Assembly (NCBI GenBank): GCA_009733575.1
Contig: ML769532.1
Coordinates: 66,027 to 130,026, forward strand
DNA: 64,000 bases
Source: Gymnopus androsaceus JB14
Taxonomy: Eukaryota > Basidiomycota > Agaricomycetes > Agaricales > Omphalotaceae
Direction of reading: 5' to 3'
Below are positions 47,731-58,642 of this stretch, piece after piece. The first letter of the stretch is position 1; every line of letters begins with the position of its first letter. A program made the position numbers and the translations under genes. The notes beneath the pieces were generated by a model that made no database searches, was not told the DNA's origin, and saw only the letters and a program-made list of their open reading frames with translations.

Positions 47731-49316
47731 CCCAGTGGTAAGGATAGAGCTGCGGACCAGTTGGTCCGAGCAATGAAAAAAAAACAATACCGCCAGCCAG
47801 CGGTAAGGATAGAGCTGCGGACCAGTTGGTCCGAGCAATGAAAAAAAACAATACTGCCAGCCAGCGGTAAGGATAGAGCTTGCGAAGAAAACAAGACCTT
47901 ATGCCGAGGAAGCTCCCGCGATTCGGTGGGAAACAAAGAAGGACTGGAGTCCAGAATCAAAAAGATTCTCTTATCGGGCTAGTGAGCCCGACGAGACCTG
48001 CAACGACAGGTTCCTTCATGAGGGCTATATGTAGCCCTGACATGGCCAGCATCCCTCTGGGCTTGTCTTGATTGCATCGGGTGATGCAAGGAACTGAGCG
48101 ATAGAGGCTCACCAAGGAAAGACTCAAAAAACCAATGTAAAATTGGCGGCGATGAGAGTCAGGATCAAGACGACTGAGTGCCTAGATGCCGAGTCTCTTG
48201 CCATGCTCAGCTTATCCTCNNNNNNNNNNNNNNNNNNNNNNNNNNNNNNNNNNNNNNNNNNNNNNNNNNNNNNNNNNNNNNNNNNNNNNNNNNNNNNNNN
48301 NNNNNNNNNNNNNNNNNNNNNNNNNNNNNNNNNNNNNNNNNNNNNNNNNNNNNNNNNNNNNNNNNNNNNNNNNNNNNNNNNNNNNNNNNNNNNNNNNNNN
48401 NNNNNNNNNNNNNNNNNNNNNNNNNNNNNNNNNNNNNNNNNNNNNNNNNNNNNNNNNNNNNNNNNNNNNNNNNNNNNNNNNNNNNNNNNNNNNNNNNNNN
48501 NNNNNNNNNNNNNNNNNNNNNNNNNNNNNNNNNNNNNNNNNNNNNNNNNNNNNNNNNNNNNNNNNNNNNNNNNNNNNNNNNNNNNNNNNNNNNNNNNNNN
48601 NNNNNNNNNNNNNNNNNNNNNNNNNNNNNNNNNNNNNNNNNNNNNNNNNNNNNNNNNNNNNNNNNNNNNNNNNNNNNNNNNNNNNNNNNNNNNNNNNNNN
48701 NNNNNNNNNNNNNNNNNNNNNNNNNNNNNNNNNNNNNNNNNNNNNNNNNNNNNNNNNNNNNNNNNNNNNNNNNNNNNNNNNNNNNNNNNNNNNNNNNNNN
48801 NNNNGAAAACAAGACTTATGCCGGGGAAGCTCCCGCGATTCGGTGGGAAACAAAGAAGGACTGGAGTCCAGAATCAAAAAGATTCTCTTATCGGGCTAGT
48901 GAGCCCGACGAGACCTGCAACGACAGGTTCCTTCATGAGGGCTATATGTAGCCCTGACATGGCCAGCATCCCCTCTGGGCTTGTCTTGATTGCATCGGGT
49001 GATGCAAGGAACTGAGCGATAGAGGCTCACCAAGGAAAGACTCAAAAAACCAATGTAAATTTGCGGCGATGAGAGTCAGGATCAAGACGACTGAGTGCCT
49101 AGATGCCGAGTCTCTTGCCATGCTCAGCTTATCCTCTGATAAGCGCACCTTGCTAGCTTATCGCGGGTATTGTTTTTTTCCTTTGCTTGAACCAACTGGT
49201 TCACAGTCTATCCTTACCACTGGTTAGTGGTATTGTTTTTATTATTTTTATCCTTTTTATTCTTTGCTTGGACCAACTGGTCTGCAGCTCTATTCTCACT
49301 GCTGGTTGATGGTACT
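47731..49316. repeat. Foldback-like element with hairpin-rich core, interrupted by assembly gap
   Basis: The left side has about 2.3 tandem copies of a roughly 65 bp unit (GGTAAGGATAGAGCTGCGG, ACCAGTTGGTCCGAGCAA) at about 47732-47880. Inverted versions of the unit lie at about 49163-49228 and 49265-49316. The core is a 333 bp segment present twice in direct orientation, 47887-48219 and 48805-49137, on either side of the gap. Each core copy is a run of separate perfect hairpins (for example arms 47975-47980/47985-47990 and 48021-48027/48032-48038). No open frame is conserved between the copies. Confidence 0.6.
48220..48804. other. Assembly gap (585 N)
   Basis: Unknown bases. Because the same 333 bp segment borders both sides, the gap was probably caused by this repeat and its true size and copy number are uncertain. 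Open frames crossing it are artefacts. Confidence 0.99.
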
Positions 49317-50000
49317 AATCTTCATTTTATTAATGGTCCTCTCAAAATAGCTTCAACCATCTATCCAGAGCATCACTCTGTCTGGGTGTTGGTCCCGTGT
49401 TCCCTTTCCATCTTCTCTCCTCCTTGTGCTCTCGGGTTGGAGCTCTGCTCTGGTTGGGACTGCAAGCACTCGGAGTCCACGGGTGGGAACGCAGGCCAAG
49501 CCCCAGCCAAACCACAATTCTATGTATGTATGGGAACATATTGTATGATTCCCATACCTCTACTCTACACTGAACGGAGTGCACCCAGCTTATACAAGTG
49601 ATTTGGGTCATGCATTTTAAGTTCAATCAACAGTCACATGCGATTTTTCGCCTGGGGGTTTTTAGCACTTTTTTATGAACAGAAGTAATTGATTTATGTA
49701 GATACTAAATATGCCCGGAAAAATCTGAAAAAATTTGGACACAATGCGAGGGTGCATATTTCTGCAAAACTTTTCACCTGGGGGTTTGCTTCTGTATCTA
49801 TGGAACATTTTCTTGCTGTCTCTGCAACTTGAATGTAATCCTTTTTTACTAACACCACATACATGACATCATACTATCTCACAGCTAGTGTTTCCAGTTG
49901 CTTGGCTCCAAGCTGGCTACTAATCAGCAAACCCTGTACAGACACAAACCCGGAAGCAAAAGATGCCCAGATGCAAAAGATTTAGTTTTTGAGGCACATA
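49317..50000. other. Repeat-derived region without genes
   Basis: Only short frames. The phrase CCTGGGGGTTT recurs (about 49650, 49788, and inverted near 47459). A solo, slightly altered CATCAGC-type end (AATCAGCAAACCCTG) is present near 49922. Confidence 0.4.
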
Positions 50001-50100
50001 CAGTTGGCAACAAAATTGATGTCACCCCCCAAATACAGTAGGCTATTCAGTAGCCCATTCAGTAGGTCACGGGGGGTGTCATCAATTTTGTCGCCAACTG
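50001..50100. mobile_element. Tc1/mariner-type MITE (100 bp)
   Basis: Inverted ends of about 30 bp with two mismatches (CAGTTGGCAACAAAATTGAT... left, complement of CAGTTGGCGACAAAATTGAT... right) flank a 40 bp loop. TA lies on each side (49999-50000, 50101-50102). Its ends differ from the Tc1 remnant at 45.6 kb, so its mobilising transposase is elsewhere. Confidence 0.85.
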
Positions 50101-50384
50101 TAGAACAGCTTTCATGATGCGAGTTTTTTTTTACAGGGCCTCCAAGGATCTAAATGTATGATTACATTAGTATCATGCTACAACAATCTACATAATGTCC
50201 TCATACACTTGAAGTATGACAAAAATGCGACTTTTTTTTAATTTTTAAATTATTGTGAACTGTGCAATGAAATATGTGGTATTTTGGGGTATAGAAGACA
50301 TGCAACATACTCTAGGGACATGCTGGGATTTGTTGCAAACAATCCCAAATGGTTCTACATACTTAATGATACAATTAACCCAAA

Positions 50385-50600
50385 CTTTTACTTCTGGGTT
50401 TTTGGCACTTTTTGGCAGGAAGAACAAGATTAGTTTATTATGGCTCTCAGAGATGCGCATAAAATCTCATAAAATCAGATTATCTCCTTTGCATGATTTG
50501 TGACCCATAACAAAAAAAAGGATCATGGAAAACCATGAAGAACTGCATTGAATATGTTGATTTATCTGAAATCTTTTGCATCCAGGTTTGCATCTGTATT
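50385..50600 (+). repeat. Degenerate dispersed repeat, copy 2
   Basis: Matches 21505-21700. See that copy for landmarks. It abuts the eroded CATCAGC-family copy that follows. Confidence 0.45.
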
Positions 50601-50857
50601 TTGCATTTTAATTTTGACAGCAATATGTAAAATTCCCAGTGCTCCCAGAGCCCCCAGCGCTGGCCAGAACCAGCCAGTGCTGTCAAAAATATAAACTCAT
50701 ATGACATCTCATTTTAATTTCCAAATAAGGCAATTTTGAGGCCTCTGGGAGCTCTGGCCAGCACCGGCCGGACTATCTGGGTCCTGGAGCGCTGGAGCTC
50801 TGGAGACACCATCCAGCACTTGCAAGAGCTGACCACATCATACATGTTTTGCTGATG
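50590..50857. mobile_element. CATCAGC-family element, eroded left end
   Basis: The interior matches the 60667-60908 copy (TGTATTTTGCATTTTAATT, CCAAATAAGG, GGCCTCTGGGAGC). The right end GTTTTGCTGATG is intact at 50857. The left end has lost most of its terminal repeat. Confidence 0.65.
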
Positions 50858-51491
50858 TAAAGCTGGAGTCGAGTCACATGTAGCCAAGCCATTAAATGCT
50901 AACGGCTCAATGGCTCTCACAGCTAGCTGTGTTTGGAGTCATACAAAATATAGCTTTTTCCCTGATGTTTCTTTACTCGGTTTCGCTTCAGTATGCCCTG
51001 GAGTATATATATTGAGCTGCTAAGGCATAGTGTGCCCAATAATGTGATGAAAACTGCATGATTCTGGATGTGGTTAGTTTTGTAGTTGGTTCTACCAAAC
51101 TGTATTTATATTAGCAGGTATGCAACCCAAATGCACGATGTGTTGAATTTTTAGCTAAAATCAGTAAATATTGTGCTCAGTTACAACTACAGAATTCTTT
51201 CTATGAAGAGAGGATGCTTTCCTTGCCACCAGAATATTGAACACAAAATGATATGGAGTTACTGGCTCAAGTCATGACTAAGTTGGCTTGGAGCTGGACT
51301 GAGTCAATAGATATAGCCGAGCTGCTTGAGCCAAGCGGGAGCATGCAATAGCAAGTGATCGGCAACACTAATTACAGCATCTACTCTTGCTCAACTCTTG
51401 CTTTCATGTAATAGCCAGCTTACTACTTGTGTATAAGGTCAAGATACTTACTGTACAAGTAACAAGTGGTCCTTTTGTCCCCATTGATCTG
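50858..51491. other. Intergenic repeat-poor stretch
   Basis: AT-rich, with no gene, RNA or delimitable element seen. Confidence 0.4.
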
Positions 51492-53285
51492 CATCAGCAA
51501 AACCTGGGTGTACTGGATAGCACTGGATAGCACTATCCAGCACTCATAGCACCCATAGCACCCATAGCCAGGTCCCCATCTGTCCAGAGCTATGGATCAC
51601 TATGAATTGCTATGAGCTGCTTATGGGCTGCTATGGATTTCACACATCATTGCATCATCTGTCAGTCTTTCAATTCATATATATATGATGTTCTCGGAAT
51701 TGCTTCTCTCACTTGCAAGACCAAATAATTATAATAAATCATATATATTATCAGATTAGTAGTACATAGTAGGATAGTTTGCCAAAACAGAGCTACAATA
51801 ACTAGTATATAGCATAGATAAAGCTACAGCATAGTATGCAATGCTTGCTTAGATACTGAACAAGATTGAAGGCTTGAATGAAACTCACCAAGAATGCCAA
51901 GCCAACGTGACTCAGAACCAACTTAGAAAAAAAGAAATTTGGGAGGGAAGGAAGGGAACTTGGGGAAGCTACAATGACTTGTCAATGCTATATACTATTG
52001 ACAGAAGAGAGTGACAGCTGGCTTGAGTACTCGGTGATCTCATAGCAGCTCATAGCATTTCATAGCACTATGGCTGCTATGGTTTGCTCTTGTTGGAATA
52101 TCAGATTTTGATGTACAAGCTGGATACAGCTATGTCATGATGATGTCATAGTTTTCATCATATTTACATCATATCTATGCTATATTTGCACCTTATATTA
52201 CTATTGCTTCATAGGTGATATCATTACTTCACATAGTATCCACTTGCTATAGGATCATTCTATTTGACAACCCCCTTGCTTGACAACAACCCCCCTTAAC
52301 AGACAACCCTCTTGGCGTGCTATTCAACAACCCTGTCACACATTTTGAAGTGTGACTTTGCTTTTTTTTTTTCAAATATTTATGTCCTACTTAATTTTGA
52401 AAAGTGACAATTACCACTGCCTATTCACATTTTGTCACCACTATTGTGGTACTAGATGGCATTGGGTACTGAGCCTTACATCCTGTTTGTATTTCAAGTT
52501 CATTCATGGTACTGTATCATTTTGAGTGAGAGTACCATAGTGATACATTACAGCTTGGATCTGCCAGTGCACTGCTTCAGATTAGGCAACCAAAACTGGA
52601 ATTTCATTGGTTCACTCAGCACTGGGCCTGAAAATACATTAAGATCATAGAAATTGGGAAGTTCACATCCTGCTTCATGTGTTCTGTCAACTCCCACTCA
52701 AAACAATACAGCATACTTACTTATAGCTATAGGATTCCAACTTCTAAATATTACCTACTGGACCACAATAGTACTCAACTCCCTGCCAGAATGTAAGTAC
52801 TTCTCTGATATACTTAGTCTACTGTTTGGGCACTTACCTAGCTGCTGCCCTCACTGCTTATGTTCATTTTCCCCTCTTCATTCTGAAGGGAATCAACAAG
52901 TCACAACAGCAAATTTTATGAAATACTCAATTTTTACTTCTTTGGCATATTTGGGTTCTGTGACCATTTGTGACAACAACTGGGTTGCTAAATAAGCAAA
53001 GGGTTGTTTCATGGCAAGGGGGTTGTCAAATAGAATAATCCCTTGCTATAGAATATTTGATAGCTATTACATATGCTTTCTAGGAGTATAAATACTGCTT
53101 GTAGATATACATGTAATTTACCTGTTTGCCTTAGGATCTTTGTCCCAAGATCCATACAAGGTCAAACATTTATTCATTTGTCAATATCCTTGTCACCTTG
53201 CTGGTGTTATAAGGTGTATTCTTACAGCTCTAGCTTGTTATAGATTGCTATAGCTGCTATGACCCTCACCCAGGTTTTGCTGATG
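51492..53285. mobile_element. CATCAGC-TIR element carrying a nested Mutator-like insertion
   Basis: Ends CATCAGCAAAACCTGGGTG and its complement are flanked by TG on both sides (51490-51491, 53286-53287). Without the nested element (52252-53041 plus one 9 bp duplication) it would be about 995 bp and collinear with the copies at 42279 and 44545. Confidence 0.85.
52252..53041. mobile_element. Non-autonomous Mutator-like element (790 bp)
   Basis: Inverted ends GGATCATTCTATTTGACAAC / complement of GGATTATTCTATTTGACAAC are followed by CCCCTTG. The flanks are a perfect 9 bp duplication CTTGCTATA (52243-52251 and 53042-53050). Related to 39040-40234. A 113-codon frame inside has no recognised domain. 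Confidence 0.85.
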
Positions 53286-55806
53286 TGTGTGATCATTCTA
53301 AGTGCTGTGTGCACTTGTCCAACTTGCTTTGCTGCTAGCAAGTCTCTACCCCTCTGTCAAACTCTTATAGGGATCACCATAAAAATACAGCCTGTGTTAA
53401 TTACAGTTGTACCTGTAAATGGTACAGTGCCAAGCCCTAGATTGGAGCATTTGAACAGGGACATTGGAGCTAACACCCAAAGTGGATGTTATGCTTCATG
53501 CATGTGGGTTTCAGAGAAAATAACATTTTGGGATACTCCATGGTAGTGGCCAACTCCCACCAGCCAAAATGTGGGAAACGAATTAGCGCCCAAAGCAATT
53601 TGTTAAAAACCTGGCAAGAGCATCTGTAGCTTCAACCACAACATTTTACCTTTACTTTAAGTGACCAAAAATAATCAGAATAGCAGTTTATGTGTTTTGT
53701 CTGTGAAAAAAGTGCAATAATTGGAGCAGAACACCTTGAACTGAGTTGACCCAGCCCCATAACTGGAGGAAATAGCCAGTACTTACCGAATTTTTTACAG
53801 CCAAGACATATAGAAGGGTATTTTAAGCAATTTTGTCCACCGAAAGTAGCTGCAAAAATAATTCACTCAAGCTGCAGGTCATCCGCCCAAATTTACAGTG
53901 GGAAAAGTGTGGGAAATTGTATAATGCAGTCATCTTTTGATGCGCCAAAAGCATTAACCATCCCTTCCATGCCTGATATACCCCATTTTATGCCCAATTT
54001 TTGGCTCTCATAACACTCATTTCTGCTATACCCTAATGATGAAACCAAAATCACAGGCTTTAACACAGTACAATCCTTTACAGTGCTGCTCGAAAGGGCG
54101 GAAGGCTACAATAGACAAACTCAACGCAACCTCAGAAACATGTGGAAACTCTTGAAGAGTTGGATGATGAAGACAATGGTAATGATGATGAGACTACAGA
54201 TTTTGAAGGAAGTGCTTTGCAATTTGAGATACTGGAGGAAAGGGCAGAGTTGAAATGGCTCATATTGAGGACAAGGAGATGGACAACCACGATGAATTCA
54301 CCTAGATTCGCTCTTTTTGCCGATTTTTTGCTCTCTACTGCTTTATATCAATGTGGATTATGTATTTTTTAGTATAGATAGTTTATAGTTCTAGTTTATA
54401 GTATTTTTTCAGTACCATACGGATGATACAAGTTTGAAAACAATGATACAGGTTCAAAAAACACAATTTGCCACCTTTTTTTAAGTGCTATCATTGCTTA
54501 CTAAGTGCCAAATTTCTTATAGGCGCTGGCCACTACCATACTCCAACTTATCAAGTTATTCTACAGAGGTCTACAGCTGTCTACAGCCACAGAAATGCAT
54601 TTCCAGATAAAGACTATGTATAACATATGTGTAGCATCCACATTGAACGTTCCAGGATTACTTGGTTCAATAATTTGCAGTTCCATAGCTACCAGCTGCC
54701 AGAGGTTGATGTCCAGGAATAAATAGTGTGTTAACACAGGTCCCAAAATTAGCATCCAAACCACCAAACCAGCACATAAATTTAAGCTTCTTATCTATGG
54801 TGCAGTTGACTTCAAGTTGACTTAGTCACCACTACTTTTGAACAATGAACCTACAGCACTCAGAACTTCCCCAAAATCTTATCCCTCTTACAAAAAATAC
54901 TTAGATTTACAATAGGAACAAAACTCTAAGACAGTTTGTCAACTGGCAGATCGAGTTCTGGCTAAATTGCGCAATTTCCTTTTTTGAACATATTTAGGGT
55001 TTATTTAGGGTTAGACCTAACTCTACCAAAGCTTGAAAGAGTTGAAATCCATTGGAAATCAGGGATAGTGGATTTTTGCTGCTTTCTGTGTAAATAGACC
55101 AAGTTTGCACTTAATTCAACCCCTAAAACTGACCTTTATAATTTCTTTTTTTTTCAGTTTCCCAAACTGCGCCCATCTGAAAGTAGCGGTGACTAAGCAA
55201 ACTGTACCATAGGCTTATCCTGACTAGAAGGCTGAAGCTAGGTGCAACTAGCGCAACTGAAATGAATTAAATGATGTTTCCTTGGTCGTAGAGCACAGGC
55301 CGACACCAAGTTCCAACGCATGAGGCAGAAATTGGTTCTGGAAAATACTTAATACTGAAGCTGTGACTAAGTTGGAACTTGCTCTGATCAGATACAAATG
55401 ATAACGTAAAAGTCCCTGAATCTATTCATCCGTTACACAGTGTCGTGCACCCAAGATAAGAAAACAGAAGCTAGAAAAATGTTCTGAAGGATCAGCATTA
55501 GGATCTCTGACTCAGGGTAAGGACTCACTTTGGAAGCATGCAATCAAGTGCACTATCTTGGCAGCTGGGGATGATGGAGGGAGATTATTGAAGTTCATTC
55601 AATTACAGTACAACGGCTACTTACGCCCAAGTTCCTGTATTGAAGCAGCATAAGTCACCAGAAGGGCCTAGACGATACGGTCAGGAGGCCTCGACGAAGT
55701 AGAAGGTATCAAAATACTAACACTATGTGCAAGAATCAGGTTGTGAGGTCGAAGCCAATGGGGTAAGTTTCGAAGACCGAGAAGAGTTAGACTAAGTGTG
55801 GCTTAC
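53286..55806. other. Repeat-rich region without intact genes
   Basis: A hAT-like end CAGTGCCAAGCCCTA lies near 53430-53445, complementary to the end at 45284 but with different flanks. An acidic relic (LEELDDEDNGNDDETTDFEG, about 54145-54205) may be a fragment of a transposon-borne gene. Nothing else is supported. Confidence 0.4.
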
Positions 55807-56013
55807 GCTGGTGAAATCGTCCTCTCCTTTGCCTGTAAACGAAATAATTTTAAGCCAACAGTGAAGAATATAAATTCGCAGAAACCTACATTCAATGAAG
55901 AGCGGGGTGCTCCTGGCGACGTGGTGAACAGGCTCAGCGCCGACGCCTGTTCCGGTGAAGGTGTGCAGCAACAAAGTAGCGACGACGGCGGGAACAGTGA
56001 GCTTGTACAACAT
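55807..56013 (-). CDS. Small secreted protein candidate (3' end uncertain)
   Basis: Exon 1 (56013-55890) encodes MLYKLTVPAVVATLLLHTF followed by TGTGVGAEPVHHVARST, a convincing signal peptide with a short mature start. Exon 2 (55832-55807) follows a 57 nt intron (GTAGGT...TTACAG), completes a Cys codon and reads CKGEDDFTS. A donor GTAAGC follows; alternatively translation reads on to TAG at 55792. If spliced further, a 10 nt exon (GAACTTGGGC) and a terminal exon starting LP-independent PAKIVHLIACF would fit, but this is speculative. A TATA-like TATAAAA lies about 90 bp upstream (near 56100). It lies just left of the Cys-rich paralogue cluster but is not clearly a member. Confidence 0.5.
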
Positions 56014-56406
56014 TTGGATCAATGGAATGATTATGAATGGGGAGGTAGTGCTTTTTTCGCTGAGTAAAGAGGCTCTAACGTTCCATTATTTTGCACTCTT
56101 TTATAATCAGGGTCTGCTTGTACGGTAAGTACTATAGCTCTCAAACTTTTAGGTCACCGACATATCAATACAGTGGATGAAAATTTCTGTTGAATCTTTG
56201 ACGGTCTGGAATGGACACTAAAGCGGCGGATGCGCGGGAGTGATCGGGTAGATGCGTGATTTTATGATAGAAATCCCGTCGGTTAGTTTCTCGAGTATAG
56301 TCAAGTACAGACCTTGTTCTTCAGGTTAGTGATCGCGAAATCCCGAGCCATTCGTATACTAACAGCCGCATATACAATAAAACGGGTTCCTTGTGAAGTA
56401 AAGATC

Positions 56407-56770
56407 ATGAGCTGCACGATTTCATGCATTCAGGGATGCATCATTCCGGCTGCGAGCAGGTACATGTACAACTCGGATGTCCTAACCCTCGCGCTAGAAT
56501 ATACCAAACTCCCGCTTCGCCCCTTGACTGAAATTGAACGTTTGACCCTGCTAGACATAATAGCTCTAGTCTTTATTCGAAACATAGAATCAGTTCAAGC
56601 CGACAAGTATGTCCTAGAAGTGTGTCCTACTAGGAGACCGGTACGTCCGATGCCCTTGTTTGCTCTATGATTTCCAAAATCTGGACAAATGACAGGTCCG
56701 GGCACGAGCCTACGGTACTTGGTCCAACTACTACCTATTCATCTGGAGACTCGGAAGAATGAATCAATAA
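56407..56770 (+). CDS. Hypothetical protein, 3' part
   Basis: An open frame (in phase from an acceptor-like TTCTTCAG ending at 56324; first ATG 56407) ends at 56640. It splices over a 55 nt GTACGT...GACAG intron to 56696-56770, keeping frame and ending RLGRMNQ then TAA. The sequence contains four Cys in SCTISCIQGC and the following region, and hydrophobic helices (LLDIIALVFIRNIE). No family or convincing first exon was found. Confidence 0.35.
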
Positions 56771-56858
56771 GTACATAGATATATGCTGTCAAGTACGCAT
56801 GCTGACTATACAGAATATAGGATCATAATAATTAACAGCATATAGCGGCGGGTTCCTC

Positions 56859-57121
56859 ACACTGCATGCAGCAGTGTATAAGTCTAGCGTGCAAATCAAA
56901 AACTTATGGAAAACACCTGGAAAAGGCTTAAAACAGATGTTTCTGAACTTACGAAAACATTTTATGAACTTATGAAAATAAACTACCAAAATAGGTAGTT
57001 TATTTCCATAAGTTGTATAAAATCTTTGATTTGTTCCGAAACTTCTGTTTGCAGCGCATTTTGGCTGCTTTCCATAAGTTTCCCTTTGTTGAAAAAACTT
57101 ACGAGTTGCTGCATGCAGTGT
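56859..57121. mobile_element. MITE-like inverted-repeat element (263 bp)
   Basis: Terminal ACACTGCATGCAGCA and TGCTGCATGCAGTGT are perfect inverted repeats. Inside are further inverted stretches (AACTTATGAAAATAAACTACC region facing GGTAGTTTATTTCCATAAGTT). No target duplication was confirmed. Confidence 0.65.
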
Positions 57122-57391
57122 CGACTAATTAATGAGTAATTTCTGGATCCCGAGCCTCCGACGTCAATTTCAGTATTTTTTCCTGTGTGCCGGAATATCC
57201 CGTGAATATACATGCACTCCCATCAGTTGTTTAAGAAAATAGTGGTCATACTGTTAAATCCTCCCTTCGATATCATTCCAACTAAATAGCAAGTTTTTAC
57301 GCAGTCAAGTTTCATACCAAGTACCCGAGTTACTTTAGCTAAATACCATTTGCGTCACCAGATTGCGAGGACCACCCTCCAGTTCTCGAAT

Positions 57392-57872
57392 TCACAATGG
57401 GCAAGCACCTTCAAGTCCAACGTGGCAGCTGTGATATATAAAGAGTATGTGAGAATGTTGCTTCAAAAGAGTGGGTTGCTAAAAGGACTCACATTCCGAA
57501 TGTACCACCATTCTCCTCGAGTATCGGTCCACAGCACCGGTCTCCCGTGGGACCTGAATAATAGAAGTGAGTATCATTGAGGTAACCTTGCTCCTGAGAC
57601 ACGACGAGGAAGAACGTACACAAAGGCTCCGCCTGATGTTGAATTTCGGTGATCAGCTGTAAATGAGGGGGAGAGAAAAAGAAGACTGACACCATCCCAA
57701 CCACCTACAAAAATATCCAGTAGCTGAGCATGTTTCTACGGAACCTGAACGTTAAACACTCACAAAGAACGGTTTGACGAGCCTCAGGACCAGGGAGACC
57801 TTTTACAGTCATAATTTGAACGAGAAGGAAGATGGAAAAGACGGCGCAGAGATTACTAGAGAAACCGAACAT
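57392..57872 (-). CDS. Small secreted Cys-rich protein, paralogue A (12 nt micro-exon)
   Basis: Four exons (57872-57764, 57704-57693, 57553-57493, 57428-57392) give 72 residues. Signal peptide MFGFSSNLCAVFSIFLLVQ leads to a conserved GLPGPEARQ pro-like segment. The mature part has five Cys spaced C-x9-CC-x13-C-x7-C (CGWDGPTGDRCCGP, then ICHVGLEGACPL). The codon of the first mature Cys is split by intron 1 (T/GT). Exon 2 is only 12 nt. Exon lengths 109-12-61-37 parallel the other two paralogues. Probably an apoplastic effector-like or defence peptide; function not known. Confidence 0.85.
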
Positions 57873-58138
57873 GATTGCTATTCAGTGAATATCGATGGGA
57901 TGAACGGATGTGGTTCATACTTAAGTAGTATTTCTGTGTGTCGTTACCCTGGCAGTGCTTATCCTCATATGTCACGAAATAATAATCATAATAATAGTAA
58001 CAACTAGTAACAACCACAAAGCGTAGCCTGCAACCACGGCCCACAGGCTGCCACTTGCCAAGAACAATAATACAATTTCCGTTCTACAAAATATCAATTC
58101 GGCACATTCCTAAAGATCGAGCATCCCATTCTTCAGAT

Positions 58139-58642
58139 TCATAACGGACAACCGTCCACCTCAGGCTGGCAGCTGTGGTAAAAGTGTGTGAGACACCGTT
58201 GAGACACCATCTCCTTTTGGCATAGCTTGTAACCATTGGTGACATGGTGTCAACTACTCACGTTCCGGGATGAGCCCCATCCTCCATCAACGTCGGACAG
58301 CACATGTATCCAGAAGGACCTACGAGTAAGCTAACTTGAATTTGAAATGGGTCATTTCAAGGAAAAAGAACATACACAAAGATTCCTGTTCAGTGTTAGC
58401 GTTGGGATCATACTAGCCTTGATCAGCTGCATTTCAGAGGAGAAAAAAAACTCACGGAACCAGTCGTACTGCCTACAAATACGTAGGTTGAATACCTAGT
58501 CGGTGAACAAGCAAATTGATCGTGATATGGACTTACAAAACTGGAGCTGACGAGGTTCAGGGCTCGGTAGCCCTTGCACAACCATAACTTGTACAAAGAG
58601 AAGGGTGGAAAAGATTGCGCCAAGGCTTGAGAAAGTGAACAT
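58139..58642 (-). CDS. Small secreted Cys-rich protein, paralogue B (12 nt micro-exon)
   Basis: Four exons (58642-58537, 58472-58461, 58319-58262, 58172-58139) give 69 residues. Signal peptide MFTFSSLGAIFSTLLFVQVM leads to GLPSPEPRQ, then CSTTGPSGYMCC and TCQPEVDGCPL. Cys spacing is C-x9-CC-x12-C-x6-C. Exon 2 is 12 nt with an unusual donor GTTCCG. Exon 3 is one codon shorter than in A and C. Tandem with A on the same strand, about 270 bp apart. Confidence 0.85.

Noticed and set aside
47887..48219. Hammerhead or other known small ribozyme in the hairpin array
   Set aside because: No CUGANGA...GAAA core or other recognised catalytic core was found on either strand; only the stem series is evident.
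48143..49015. Long open frames across the N block
   Set aside because: They consist almost entirely of undefined bases and are artefacts of the assembly gap.
45284..53444. One 8 kb hAT element with ends TAGGGCTTGGCACTG at 45284 and 53444
   Set aside because: The ends are complementary, but the 8 bp flanks (CACTTGAG and GATTGGAG) do not match, and several other elements intervene.
55798..56067. 89-codon plus-strand frame
   Set aside because: It is antisense to the signal-peptide exon starting at 56013, which has better features (hydrophobic core, intron, TATA box).
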